DNA of 23,107 nt from Coptodactyla brooksi (GCA_033557675.1 JAWQRM010000404.1:1-23107); one strand, 5' to 3'. Shown: positions 9,790 through 18,765, counted from the first letter of the stretch. Translations and numbers: made by a program. The notes: generated from the letters alone by a model not told the origin.

Positions 9790-11330
9790 TATTTTTTGTG
9801 AATGAGCCTTGAACTAATTTCCTAGTTTTCCAGTAACCAGCATTCATATGCACCCATATAAACGCTTGTGTATCTTAATTAGCTAATCAGTTCACGTGTC
9901 TATAGAAAAAGACCATGATCTAAATATTCCCATGGTAGTCGTGTACAATTAACCTCAAAAGTGAAAAGAACAATTGTTTCGATCGTATACATGTGTACAA
10001 GTTAAATTTTTCCTTCTCGAGGAAAAATGCCTCCTCTTAACTGACAGCGGACGTGTTGAAATTATTTTTCTTTTGTTTACATTATAGATTCTGAGAACAA
10101 TATCCTCCCACGACAGAAAACACCTCGGTAGGAGGGGTGGACACGTGACATTGTACCAATCTGTACCACCCTTCTTGTTGTACGGGTCGACTCATCTTTC
10201 GACAATGGAGATATCCCCTCTAAAGCACCTTTCTAAATTGGGTGTTTATTACACGCTTAATCTATTCGACAATGGGGGGAGCAGATTAACTTTTACAACC
10301 CTCTGTCAACTTCTCGACACCACATCCACATCGAAAATAAAAGTGACAGATTTTTGTTAGTGTTTTGTTTGTGTATGTGACTAGATTATGGTTGATATCG
10401 AATCTGTTGCAACAAGATCCAAGTTTATCAATGCAATTTTTTCATCTCGAATTCAATTTCCAGAATTGGGTGCTCGAATCTCTCAAATTTTTAGATACGA
10501 GACTTCACTTATCTTCCATATATATCTCTCGTTCGGTGCTGAATTAGATCTTACTTTCGATAAGTAAGAATTTTATTTCATTATAATAAAAACGGCTTAC
10601 GTAATAGTAAGTGCAATTTTCGAAATTAAGCAATGAAATACGAGTATACCAATTTTTCACAGCAACGACGAAACGATTCGAAAATGTCATAACCTTCTTT
10701 TTTCTACACATGCAAAAATGTCAACTGGTTGTGAAATGAATTCGTTTTAGTATCGATGCATAACAGTCAATGCAAATAAAACTTACATAGAGACAGAGGG
10801 AGACACACATAGGTGCGCCAGGAACTTATCTCTTTCTGAGAGCATGAAACTGTACTCTACTATCGTTTTTTCCTCCACGCATGATTAGTAATTAACGCAA
10901 ACATCCGGCGATGTATCTAGTTGAAAGTTATCAGAAGTATATCAGAGGTATTTTCGAGCATAGACGCTTATCTAAATTCATAGAGCCAAACATGCCGAAA
11001 TGCTCAAGGGAAATCGATGCATTCGTCTATCTCTCTCATTAACGAGCACTAAAATTAAGATAATTCTATTTACGTATGATTGGACTTTCGATATAAATTT
11101 AAGGAAAATATGAAACGATCCAAATGTACTTACAATTAAAAAAAGTGGAACAAATGGTAAACACCCGATAAGTGTTAATTTGTAACTATATTGTATATAA
11201 AACAGCCTAATATTAATTGCATTGTTTAAAATCTCTGAAGCGGGAACATTAAGTACAATTTAGATTTAGTGCTTCTTGATTATTCCATCAAAAATTGTAA
11301 TTTGTAAAATTTCATTGTACACATTCAAAA
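9790..11330. promoter_or_regulatory. Non-repetitive island, candidate regulatory region
   Basis: Unlike its neighbours, this stretch is not repetitive and has a more balanced base composition. It holds two CACGTG E-boxes (9893-9898 and 10142-10147), a homeodomain-like palindrome ATTAGCTAAT (9878-9887), and a small hairpin TTTTTCC/GGAAAAA (10007-10027). Open frames at 10145-10360 and 10365-10547 show no family resemblance or conserved motif, so I do not call them genes. The island could instead hold an unrecognised exon or non-coding RNA. Confidence 0.3.
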
Positions 11331-11420
11331 TGAAGAATATTTAATAATAATTTAATATTTATACATATTAACAATAATATAATGTTTAATAGTACTTAAA
11401 ATTATGTAATGTTTCTTTTA

Positions 11421-11477
11421 AAACTATCTGTTTCAATTACAAATTAATTTTAATTTTAATTAAAATTCAGATAGTTT
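11421..11477. other. Inverted repeat with 10-bp perfect arms
   Basis: AAACTATCTG (11421-11430) pairs perfectly with CAGATAGTTT (11468-11477), and the arms continue imperfectly inward through AATTA-rich sequence. The spacer is 37 bases. It may be a very short foldback element or a chance AT-rich hairpin. Confidence 0.45.
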
Positions 11478-11750
11478 CATTAGTGGGGGAGAGATATTTG
11501 AAGGACATATCTAGTAATTTTTATGACTGAATCTATAAATTTTATGTTCAATTATGCAAATTGAAAATATTTAATCGTCGTAATCGTGGACAACTATAAA
11601 ATTATATTTAGTTAACCAAAAATTTCATCCTCGGATGTAAAAGATATTTAATAAAAAATAAATTATTTGAATTATTGTTATCCCGAAATGATTTCTTTAT
11701 TTTCATTATTACCTTTTACTTTGAAAGGATATTACTTTATATAATACATA

Positions 11751-11860
11751 CAGGGTGATAGTTATTGAGCTATATGAAAAAAGCGAGATAACTTTTGAAC
11801 CGTTGGCGAGATTCAGTTAATACTTGGCGGTTGAACGAAAAAAAATTTTTTTTTGAAAAA
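11751..11860. mobile_element. Transposon-end-like sequence CAGGGTGATA
   Basis: CAGGGTGATAGTTATTGAGC begins here after ACATA. It is followed by a distinctive, higher-complexity run that ends in poly-A/poly-T sequence near 11850. CAGGGTG-type termini are common at the ends of many insect DNA transposon remnants. No inverted partner was found close by, so this is a solo end or a fragment. Confidence 0.35.
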
Positions 11861-12086
11861 AAAGATTTTACATTGGATGTTCGTTCAGACAAAAAAAAAT
11901 TGTAAACATTTTTTTTTGTATATAATGTATAGGAAAAAATAGTATTTATAGAAAATATATTTTTTCTGTAAATTTAAATTTTTACGAATTTTAATCATTT
12001 ATAACTGTTTAATTACGAGTGGTTAACAAAAGTTTTTAAATCTCTAACGATTAATTAATTTAATTTTTATTTTATTACTACAGCGA

Positions 12087-12113
12087 AAATTAGTAATATT
12101 ATATTACTAATTT
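12087..12113. other. 27-bp perfect palindrome
   Basis: A 13-base arm, AAATTAGTAATAT, is exactly inverted around a single central T (12100). The composition is nearly all A and T, so it may have arisen by chance in this background, but perfect arms of this length are notable. It could form a cruciform. Confidence 0.6.
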
Positions 12114-14469
12114 AATATAATATTTATTTTTATTTGTTCTGTAAATCTTAATTTTTAATAATTTTGAATCATTCATTAGTATTTTACACTGAAAATTGTA
12201 TACTCGTAATTGTTATATTTATGAGTAGATATTAAAAATTTTTAATTTTAATATAAACTAGTATGTTGTATGTAGTATTTCAAGTATATGTCTAATAACT
12301 TTTATGACGTAAGCTACAATAAATTTTGGTCAGATATGCAAATTGAAAATATTTAAGTGTTGTAATTATAGGCAGACATTTAATTATATTTAGCTGAACT
12401 AAAGCTTTAACCTTAGAAGTAGTCGATTATTGAAATTATTATTGAAAAAAGTAGATTATTGAAATTATAATTATTCTTTAATTTATTTCTTTATTTTCAG
12501 TATTGCTTATAATTTTCTTTCTAAGCAGCTTCATATGTCTAACGATAAATTATTTTAATTATTTTTATTTTTATTTAACTTTAACAACGAAACTTACAGT
12601 ACATACAGGAATTACTTTTTCCTGTAGAAATAAAACATACATTTTTATAGAAAATTAAAAATAAAATTTCTGAGGAATAAATTACATTTACTATAAAAGT
12701 GTTTTTTGTATTATATTTCCTATAGAAAATATACAGTTTTTCATAACATTTTCTTTAATTATATTTTCTATATGAAACATATTTTTTCTGTAAATTGAAA
12801 TTTTTAATCATTTTATTAGCGTTACACTCTAAATTCAAAATTGTTTAATTGTTATATTTATCAGTAGCTATTAAAGTGGGAGTAAGCAACATTAATTCAT
12901 ATAAAAACATTTCTAAAATATTGATATTTAAAAAATAAAATTCTTTCTGTAAATTTCATAATTTTAATAATTAAATAAGCATTGATTGAATTTAATTGTT
13001 ACAATTATGAATAATTATTACAGGCTTTAATGTTCGAATTTATCTAAATTAGGTATTAATAAAAATAATAATAATTCGTTAAAATAGAAATTTTATTAGT
13101 TTTATTGATTAATTAACAAAATTTAAAAATTTTAATATTTTGTAATAGCTAACTATCATTTCGAGATTTATAGAGATTGTTATTTATTGCGGTTTTTTCT
13201 TTTGATCTGAGTAAATCTAAATTTTACAAAATGACATTTAACATATTATGTTAAATTATATTGAAATTAATATAATTTAATATAATAAATTAAATATAAT
13301 TTATATTGAAATGAAATTAAGATTTTAGTGATGATTTGAATTTCCTTCGAATCTATCAATTATGTGTTATAAAACCACATTAGTTCATATTTTCAATTTT
13401 CTTTGAATCTACAAACTTAATTTGAAAATAATTCAAATTCCAAATAGATTTAACTTTAATTTTACTTTTCATATTGTACCACTTTGCAATAATCTAATGT
13501 TTCCTTTAAACCTGAATTATTTTGTTTACAGAAAAATTGTGCATATTAAAATATTTCAATCTTTTTTTGTAAATTATCTTTTATAATTTAAATAATTTAT
13601 AACACAGTTCATAAACTTTAATATATTTAATCACTATTAAAAATAGAAAGTAGAGAAGAAATGTCTGAAGGGTATCTGTAATAACGCTAAAGTTATATTA
13701 TTAAAGTTGTAGGTATAATTATTCAAATTGAAAGCATTTAATTACATCTTAAGTACTAAATTTTGGATACAAAACTTTTTTAGCAAAAAATTAATTACAT
13801 GTTAAACGAAATTGTTATTAATGTTTAATGATTTCTTAATATACACCAATTTCAGTTTATTTTCGGATTTGACAACACAACTTTCGATATTTTCCAGGTG
13901 TACTTTATAGAAATTATTTATTAAATCATTTTTAAAAATATATTATTCAAAATTCATAACTGTCGAAGCTTTTGACAGGAAATATAAAACATGAAATGTA
14001 AAGCAGTAGTTTTTGCTAAAAACAAAGCTATCTATATATTTTATTGATTTTGGTTTCTACAACGCGATAAATTGTCAAGCTACATTCACAATGTCTGATT
14101 TATTTTTAATTCGGATAAAAAATATCGAACATAAAAGCTCGCGTGTATAATTTTGTAATAAATAATGTCAATGTTATCAAGAAAAACCAAGCCACGAGCC
14201 GATTTATCGATGTACACAAACATTTAATAGGAAATTGTGTTTACTATCTGTTGTCAACAAGGAAATGTATACCCACTGTACCTTGGATTCTGTTTTGTAA
14301 CATTTCGTATCCAGCTTACGGCACATACAGGGGCAAACAAAAATAAGCAAACAAAACGTGTGCATCGTTGTTGGCTTTATCCTGTATCTTTATCGCAATG
14401 TTATTATTTGCAAGGAACATTCATTTATCTCGAACCTTATTGTTTGACACGCGATTGAACTTTTTTTTT

Positions 14470-14720
14470 ATGACGGTAGCTTAAAATAATCATTAGATAA
14501 TGACGATATTTCACTGCGTGGCATCAGCTTTGTCTAATGCAATTGTAATGAATAACAAATGAAATCCCATCGATGGAAATGATTATTAAAATTGCGGCAC
14601 GCTTTGTTAGTTCTTATTATTTTCATCGATAGCCACGTGTTTTATTAATAATTATTTTCACAGGCGATTTGTAGAGTGTGCTAGTAATAAATAATAGAAT
14701 TCATTTCGGTGGTATCCCAT
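14470..14720. promoter_or_regulatory. Candidate regulatory core with E-box and ATCGAT sites
   Basis: Within about 250 bases lie CCATCGATGG (14567-14576, a perfect palindrome), a second CATCGATA close to 14624 that resembles the insect DRE core, a CACGTG E-box (14634-14639), and several ATTA/TAAT homeodomain cores. Clusters like this are usual in animal enhancers. The individual sites are short, so the call rests on clustering alone. Confidence 0.3.
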
Positions 14721-15070
14721 TATTTAGTTTATTGTTGAATACTGTACAAAAGGAACTAATTACTAAGCAATAATAATGTTATAAAGGTACGGGAGAAAAT
14801 GGAATTATCGATGAAAGATTATGTCAAAAGGTGGACGTAAATGCACCAAAGATAAAAAGAATAAATACAAAAATATGATTAAGACCAAAAGTTTCATGTA
14901 TACAATGGTAAAATATGAAATCATCTTTTGGGGAAATTATGTAGTAGTCCCACAAATGGAAAGAATTTTAAAACACTATGAGAATGTCCCTTGTTCAATA
15001 TTTACACATTGTTACTTACAACAAAAAAGAAAAATAAGCAGCTTAAGGTTAAAATGTTTGATGGTGTATT

Positions 15071-15115
15071 TATATGGATATTAATACAGTTATATGCTAT
15101 ATTTATATCCATATA
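15071..15115. other. Inverted repeat with 11-bp perfect arms
   Basis: TATATGGATAT (15071-15081) pairs perfectly with ATATCCATATA (15105-15115) across a 23-base spacer. A short direct repeat, TATGCTATATTTATA (near 15093 and 15119), overlaps the right arm. A hairpin is possible; no function can be assigned. Confidence 0.5.
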
Positions 15116-15480
15116 GTCTATGCTATATTTATACTATTGTTGTAATAGTTTCTTCGAGATATCTCAAGTACAATTTTCATTTTCTGCAAACTATCGAGAA
15201 AAGTCTGTACTATTTGTACTATGTTCTGTACTTATAGATATGCATAGTACTAACATAGATATGGCAGTCACCTATTTGCGATTATCATATCACGTATAAA
15301 TAAGTTTATTTTCACAAAAATAGAGTATACTTTTCAAAAACAAGATACTGGTGAAAACAAAGAAAACCGCGATACTATGATAGTGCCTGTAGTAATATTA
15401 ACAACCTCTTAGCGTAAATATTGATAGTACTAAATCAGAGCAAAGAAATAAAATAATAAAATATATACCGGCTTTATTTT

Positions 15481-15780
15481 TTTATTATTATTACTTAATA
15501 AAATTAGAATAATAATAATAAAATATATACTCCTTAAATTAGTAGAATATTGCAATTTTTTCTCACTTGGTTTTAATTTTACAAAGCAAAATTTCAACTT
15601 TAAATTGAATGGTATTCTAACTTCTTTGAAAATATTTTTTTCACAACATTCTCTTTTGCAAACTTTTTATAACTTAAAAATTGTATAAGGATTACTTTGA
15701 AAACTAGTCATTTTCTATATTTGTAATTTGTAATCTATTTCTTATTGATTTAATATAATAAGAAGATGAAATAGATCACT
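15481..15780. other. AT-rich spacer, nothing recognised
   Basis: This stretch is AT-rich and rich in ATT/AAT runs (ATTATTATTA near 15483; AATAATAATAA near 15510). The ATATATAC motif occurs on both sides of the run. I see no gene, RNA or clear repeat element. Confidence 0.4.
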
Positions 15781-15965
15781 TTTAATGTATAAAATTAAAA
15801 AAGGTGCAAGAAAACATTCAAGTCAATAAATGTGTTCAAATTGCAACAATGCATGTAGTTTACAATTTAGTGTGTTGTTATTTTTTAATTATTATATAAA
15901 TTCTCATCTTTTGGTTTGCTGGAAGCAGTGTCTTTGGATATTCTTAAATAAAATAATTAATTTAA
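15781..15965 (-). repeat. Diverged copy 1 of the sequence flanking the mariner
   Basis: This segment resembles 17200-17390 in the same orientation. Shared blocks include GTCAATAAATGTGTTC followed by AATTGCA, ATCTTTTGGTT/ATCACCTTTTGGTT, and a TTTATT/AAATAAAAT run at the right end. Read on the minus strand, the downstream copy is the 3' end of a degenerate coding stretch, so this copy looks like the same 3' end cut off on its upstream side. The mariner remnant lies between the two copies. Divergence is considerable, so the duplication is old. Confidence 0.6.
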
Positions 15966-16140
15966 AAAATAATAACTTTCTATATTTATCTTATTGAGGC
16001 GTTAGTTGTGTTTTAACCAGCCAACTTGATTCTAAACCGTATATGCATTATATATTCTGGCAGATGATATTACAAAGCTTATGTGTGAAAATATTTTGTT
16101 CGGTTCTGTGCAATTGTTTTCTTTCTATGTCTTATGAATT

Positions 16141-17094
16141 ATAGAGAATCAAAAAGAGCACTTTCGGCACATTTTGCTTTTTTATTACAAGAAATGTAAA
16201 AATTCTGTTCAACCGCGAAAAGAATTAGTCGATGTGTATGGAGATGATGTATTAAGAGAATGCCAGTGTCAAAACTAGTTTGCAAAATTATTTGCAAAAG
16301 TTTGCAACATTTTTGGGAGCTCTTTTCAAAATTTTTGGGAGAATACCACGATCAATTCTAAAGTGTACTATCATGAACTGTACAAATTGCATGATTCTTT
16401 ACAAACTGGTTAGTAAAATTTTTTGCAAAAGTTTGCGAAATTTTTGGCAAGTTTGCAAAATTTTTTGAGAGCTCTTTTCCAAAGTTTTGGGAGAATACCA
16501 CGATTAATTCTAAAGTGTATTATCATCAACTGGACAAATTGCATGATTTTTTCTAAATTGGTTTGCAACATTTTTTTGCAAAAGTTAGCAAAATTTCTGG
16601 CAAGTTTGCAAACTTTTTGGAAGCTCTTTTCAAAGTTTTTGGGAGAATACCACGATCAATTCTAAAATGTACTATCATGAACTGTACAAATTGCATGATT
16701 CTTTACAAACTAGTTGGCAAATTTTTTTGCAAAAGTTTGCGAAATTTTTGGCAAGTTTGCAAAATTTTTTGGAGCTCTTTTCAAAAGTTTTGGGAGAATA
16801 CCACGATCAATTCTAAAGTGTACTATCATGAACTGTACAAATTGCATGATTCTTTACAAACTGGTTGGCAAAATTATTTGCAAAAGTTTGCGACATTTTT
16901 GGCAAGCTTGCAAAATTTTAGGGAGCTCTTTTCAAAATTTTTGGGAGAACACCACGATCAATTCTAAAGTGTACTTAGACTTGAATCAGTTTTTTGCCAG
17001 CAAGGATCAGAAGTTTTATGAGCGAGAAATCATGCAACTGCCGGAAAGATGGCAAAAGGTGTTGGGCCAAAATGGTGAATATGTAATTTCATAA
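16141..17094 (+). pseudogene. Mariner transposase pseudogene, catalytic core lost
   Basis: The N-terminal part (16141-16275) reads ENQKEHFRHILLFYY and on through a KNSVQ...VYGDD...CQCQN stretch, the first helix-turn-helix half of a mariner DNA-binding domain. The original ATG is now ATA at 16141-16143, and a TAG at 16276-16278 replaces the Trp expected after CQN. The C-terminal part (16978-17094) has FFASKDQKFYERE and LPERWQKV followed by NGEY and a TAA stop, the standard mariner tail. Normal mariner transposases are about 340-350 residues; here the DDD catalytic region and the third-aspartate motif are absent. What remains of the middle is the ENTTINSKVYYHEL segment, repeated five times. No product is possible. 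The family call is firm; the subfamily is not. Confidence 0.9.
16278..16975 (+). repeat. Tandem array of ~151-bp unit inside the transposase
   Basis: Five units lie head to tail: 16278-16408 (131 bp, about 20 bases shorter near its start), 16409-16560 (152), 16561-16712 (152), 16713-16863 (151) and 16864-16975 (cut off). Landmark hexamers GAGCTC or AAGCTC fall at 16317, 16469, 16621, 16772 and 16923. Each unit joins a FAKF-like piece (TTTGCAAAATT, from the N-terminal domain) to the ENTTINSKVYYHEL piece from the middle of the transposase. The unit is thus made from two parts of the gene that are normally far apart. The lengths are not multiples of three, so the frame changes from unit to unit and the long open frames here are not coding. 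Confidence 0.95.
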
Positions 17095-17144
17095 AATATT
17101 TATACTCTCTAAGAAAAGAGCCTTTCATTTCCACAAAAAAAAAA

Positions 17145-17170
17145 GAAATTACTTTCGGAACAACCTAATA
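17145..17170 (-). repeat. Mariner 3' terminal inverted repeat with TA
   Basis: AAATTACTTTCGGAACAACC lies 51 bases after the transposase stop and ends at TA. This agrees with mariner terminal repeats, which begin at a TA and read inward as TTAGGTTGTTCCGAAAGT. A clear partner at the 5' end is not preserved. Confidence 0.75.
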
Positions 17171-17199
17171 GATTGCAAACTTTAGTTTAATTTTTATCA

Positions 17200-17390
17200 G
17201 GTAAAAATGTTAAATGATTTTATATAATTATTTTTAATACGTAAAATAAATGTGTCAATAAATGTGTTCCAATTGCATTGTCTCTTTAGTGCTCCAGTAT
17301 TATTTTTTAGTTAATATTTTAATTATCACCTTTTGGTTCTGTATAAACACTGTTTTTTTTAAATTTATTAAATAAAATCTTGTTATGTCC
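17200..17390 (-). repeat. Diverged copy 2 of the sequence flanking the mariner
   Basis: This is the partner of 15781-15965. It contains GTCAATAAATGTGTTCC, AATTGCATTG, AATTATCACCTTTTGGTTCT and AAATTTATTAAATAAAATC, matching the other copy in order. Its right part overlaps the last codons and stop of the minus-strand degenerate coding stretch, so the repeat probably represents that sequence's 3' end and trailer. Confidence 0.6.
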
Positions 17391-17654
17391 AAGTCTTGTT
17401 ATGATCTTAGGTATGTCCAACCCATTCTCAGGTTTCTGCTTCATCTCGTCCAGAGCTTTTCGTCTGATTTCAAGAAATGCGTTGCTTGGCTAAAGCCTCA
17501 TTGGTGAAATTGCAAGTATCCCCCTTTTTTTGGAGTCTGATTGAAGTTTTGCTGCTTTGTCCACTTCAGCTGGTAAATCGTCAAACCTAGAGCTCTTGTT
17601 TAATGATCTTGCGTAAGAATATCCGGAAACTTGCAAAAAGACCTCCTTTTTCCG
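17319..17654 (-). pseudogene. Degenerate coding stretch, 111 codons, one internal stop, unrecognised
   Basis: On the minus strand one frame runs from 17654 to a TAA at 17319-17321 and is interrupted only by a TAG at 17490-17492 (codon 55). It has no ATG at its left end; an in-frame TGA lies just upstream at 17655-17657. The translation looks protein-like. It begins near KKEVFLQVSGYSYARS, continues through RFDDLPAEVDKAAKL, then after the stop has FLEIRRKALDEMKQKPENG and ends in EPKGDN. The composition (charged, helical, few AT-biased runs) differs from the chance frames in this window. I do not recognise the family. A second copy of its 3' end lies at 15781-15965, so it may be part of a repeated element or a retrocopy. 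Alternatives are an exon of a real gene with a sequencing error, or chance. Confidence 0.5.
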
Positions 17655-18108
17655 TCAGAAACATGCATGAATCATCCAATGAAAGCAATGAATAACAAAA
17701 AGACATCTCATTACTTTTCGCAATAACACGGATGACACGCACACTTATCAAGCCACACCGAAAGTTTGCATAAAGATAACGCAGATGATGATGTATCTTA
17801 CGCTGTTCTGCTAGGTTTTCCCGATGCGTCTTTGTTTCTCATTTAACGCCACCTTCCGGGCGAACCGTGCACTACATTATATTAAATCAATACAACGCCC
17901 CCGCAGACTTTTCCAAGAACCAACTTTCGGATACGCATAAATCCTGTTGTGTGTATCGTAATTTTTAACATACCGGTAATTTCTGTACAGCGGACGGCAA
18001 AAGTTCGTCGCACGTTGTGCAACGCATAAATTTTAGGCAATTATTAATAATTGGATACTTTTACTGGTAAATTGTTATAGATGAGGCCACGCTCTGCTGG
18101 CTGCGGAT

Positions 18109-18134
18109 CTCTCGAGGTATCATCATCTCGAGAG
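18109..18134. other. Hairpin: CTCTCGAG / CTCGAGAG
   Basis: CTCTCGAG (18109-18116) and CTCGAGAG (18127-18134) are perfect inverted copies separated by the 10 bases GTATCATCAT. GC-containing arms make chance less likely than for the AT-rich palindromes in the window. It could be a protein-binding palindrome or an RNA hairpin. Confidence 0.6.
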
Positions 18135-18187
18135 CAAGAAAGCGTGGATGTTACGATATCCCGTCTAGTGTTAACACATGAAAACAC

Positions 18188-18219
18188 GCACGTGTGTATG
18201 TGTGTGTGAGAGTGTGTAG
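18188..18219. repeat. Imperfect GT/CA microsatellite
   Basis: A run of GT dinucleotides broken by AT and GAGA steps (for example GTATGTGTGTGTGAGAGTGTG) follows the CACGTG E-box. This is a short interrupted microsatellite. Confidence 0.8.
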
Positions 18220-18340
18220 TCAAGGAATCATATAACAACGCTAATTTGTATGTTTATGCAACTATTAAGTAGAACGACGGATGAAATTGACGAATTAGAC
18301 ATGCGATCCTTGAATTTCCCTTTTTTTCTGTAAAAAAATA

Positions 18341-18765
18341 TCTGCCAGTTTTTATTTTAACTTCAACCTTTTCAGCTCTTCGGATTTGTTTTTTCAAGAA
18401 TAGCTCTATACTATTTATATTATCCTTAACATATTTTTTGCACTATTCGAGAATTTCACTCTTTTTATGTTGGCGACGATAACTTTGAAATCAACATCGC
18501 GTTTCTCACATGTCATGAAATTAATTCAGTATTACCTGTTTATTAATTTAATTAAAATTATACAGTTAAGTCACAACTTGAGATAATTGATGTACACCTG
18601 CTTACATGAAATATGCAGGAGTCACTAACAGCTGACCATTAAAAAATCCGCTTTTAAATGTCAAATTTGAAGGCGTAGTCCGAAAAGCCACGTATTTCTA
18701 GGCCGAAAAAGCGCCATAAGCCAATCAAGAGCACACTGATCTGTGGATTACTTACTTATTACTCA
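18341..18765. other. Spacer before array C, nothing recognised
   Basis: This is AT-rich sequence with one slightly more complex patch at about 18640-18750. I see no gene, RNA or repeat that I can name. Confidence 0.4.

Larger units (their letters stand above)
11330..13960. repeat. Region D: AT-rich DNA with old duplications
   Basis: This is extremely AT-rich, non-coding DNA with internal similarities. A block with ATGCAAATTGAAAATATTTAA lies at about 11563 and again at about 12337, with matching flanks (11515-11740 versus 12290-12520). A third, weaker copy lies near 13719. A second motif, TTTCTGTAAATTTAAATTTTTA, recurs in variants near 11962, 12136, 12782 and 12942. Divergence is high and boundaries are unclear. 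No gene is visible. Confidence 0.5.
13960..15480. other. Mostly unique sequence, no gene supported
   Basis: This stretch is largely free of the surrounding repeats. Open frames at 14143-14346, 14237-14458 and 14821-15084 lack recognisable motifs and are rich in codons expected from AT-rich DNA, so I leave them uncalled. The most gene-regulatory-looking part is 14470-14720, listed separately. An inverted repeat lies at 15071-15115. Confidence 0.35.
15990..17170 (+). mobile_element. Decayed mariner transposon with internal tandem array
   Basis: This is a Tc1/mariner-superfamily remnant. It is recognised by transposase-like N-terminal and C-terminal ends in the expected order and orientation, and by a 3' terminal sequence (about 17145-17168) of mariner type ending at TA (17169-17170), the usual target dinucleotide. 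The 5' end is uncertain. A weak match to the inverted terminus, TTAGTTGTG, lies at 16002-16010, about 139 bases before the old start codon, a normal distance for these elements. The transposase is broken, so the copy is immobile. Its middle is replaced by a tandem array (16278-16975). Confidence 0.85.
17655..18340. promoter_or_regulatory. Higher-complexity island, candidate regulatory region
   Basis: This stretch is richer in GC than its surroundings and not repetitive. It includes a CACGTG E-box (18189-18194), a CTCTCGAG hairpin (18109-18134) and CG-containing stretches near 17850-18010 that are rare elsewhere in the window. No open frame of convincing quality was found; the minus-strand frame at 18044-18238 is driven by a GT-rich run. 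It may be a conserved enhancer or hold an unrecognised exon. Confidence 0.3.

Noticed and set aside
10145..10547. Two plus-strand frames in the first island
   Set aside because: No domain, signal peptide or conserved motif is visible, and neither has splice or promoter evidence. Retained only as part of a candidate regulatory island.
14821..15084. Plus-strand frame of 87 codons, lysine-rich
   Set aside because: The lysine and tyrosine richness follows from A/T-rich codons; there is no recognisable family and no neighbouring gene structure.
15990..16020. Clear 5' mariner terminal repeat
   Set aside because: Only a weak TTAGTTGTG match is present. I kept it as a hint for the left end and do not list it as a feature of its own.
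16280..16967. Three overlapping frames with FAKF/IFGRIPRS-type repeats, looking like a repeat protein
   Set aside because: The repeat period is 151-152 bases, so each unit shifts frame. The apparent repeat protein is the tandem array read in different frames, not a gene.
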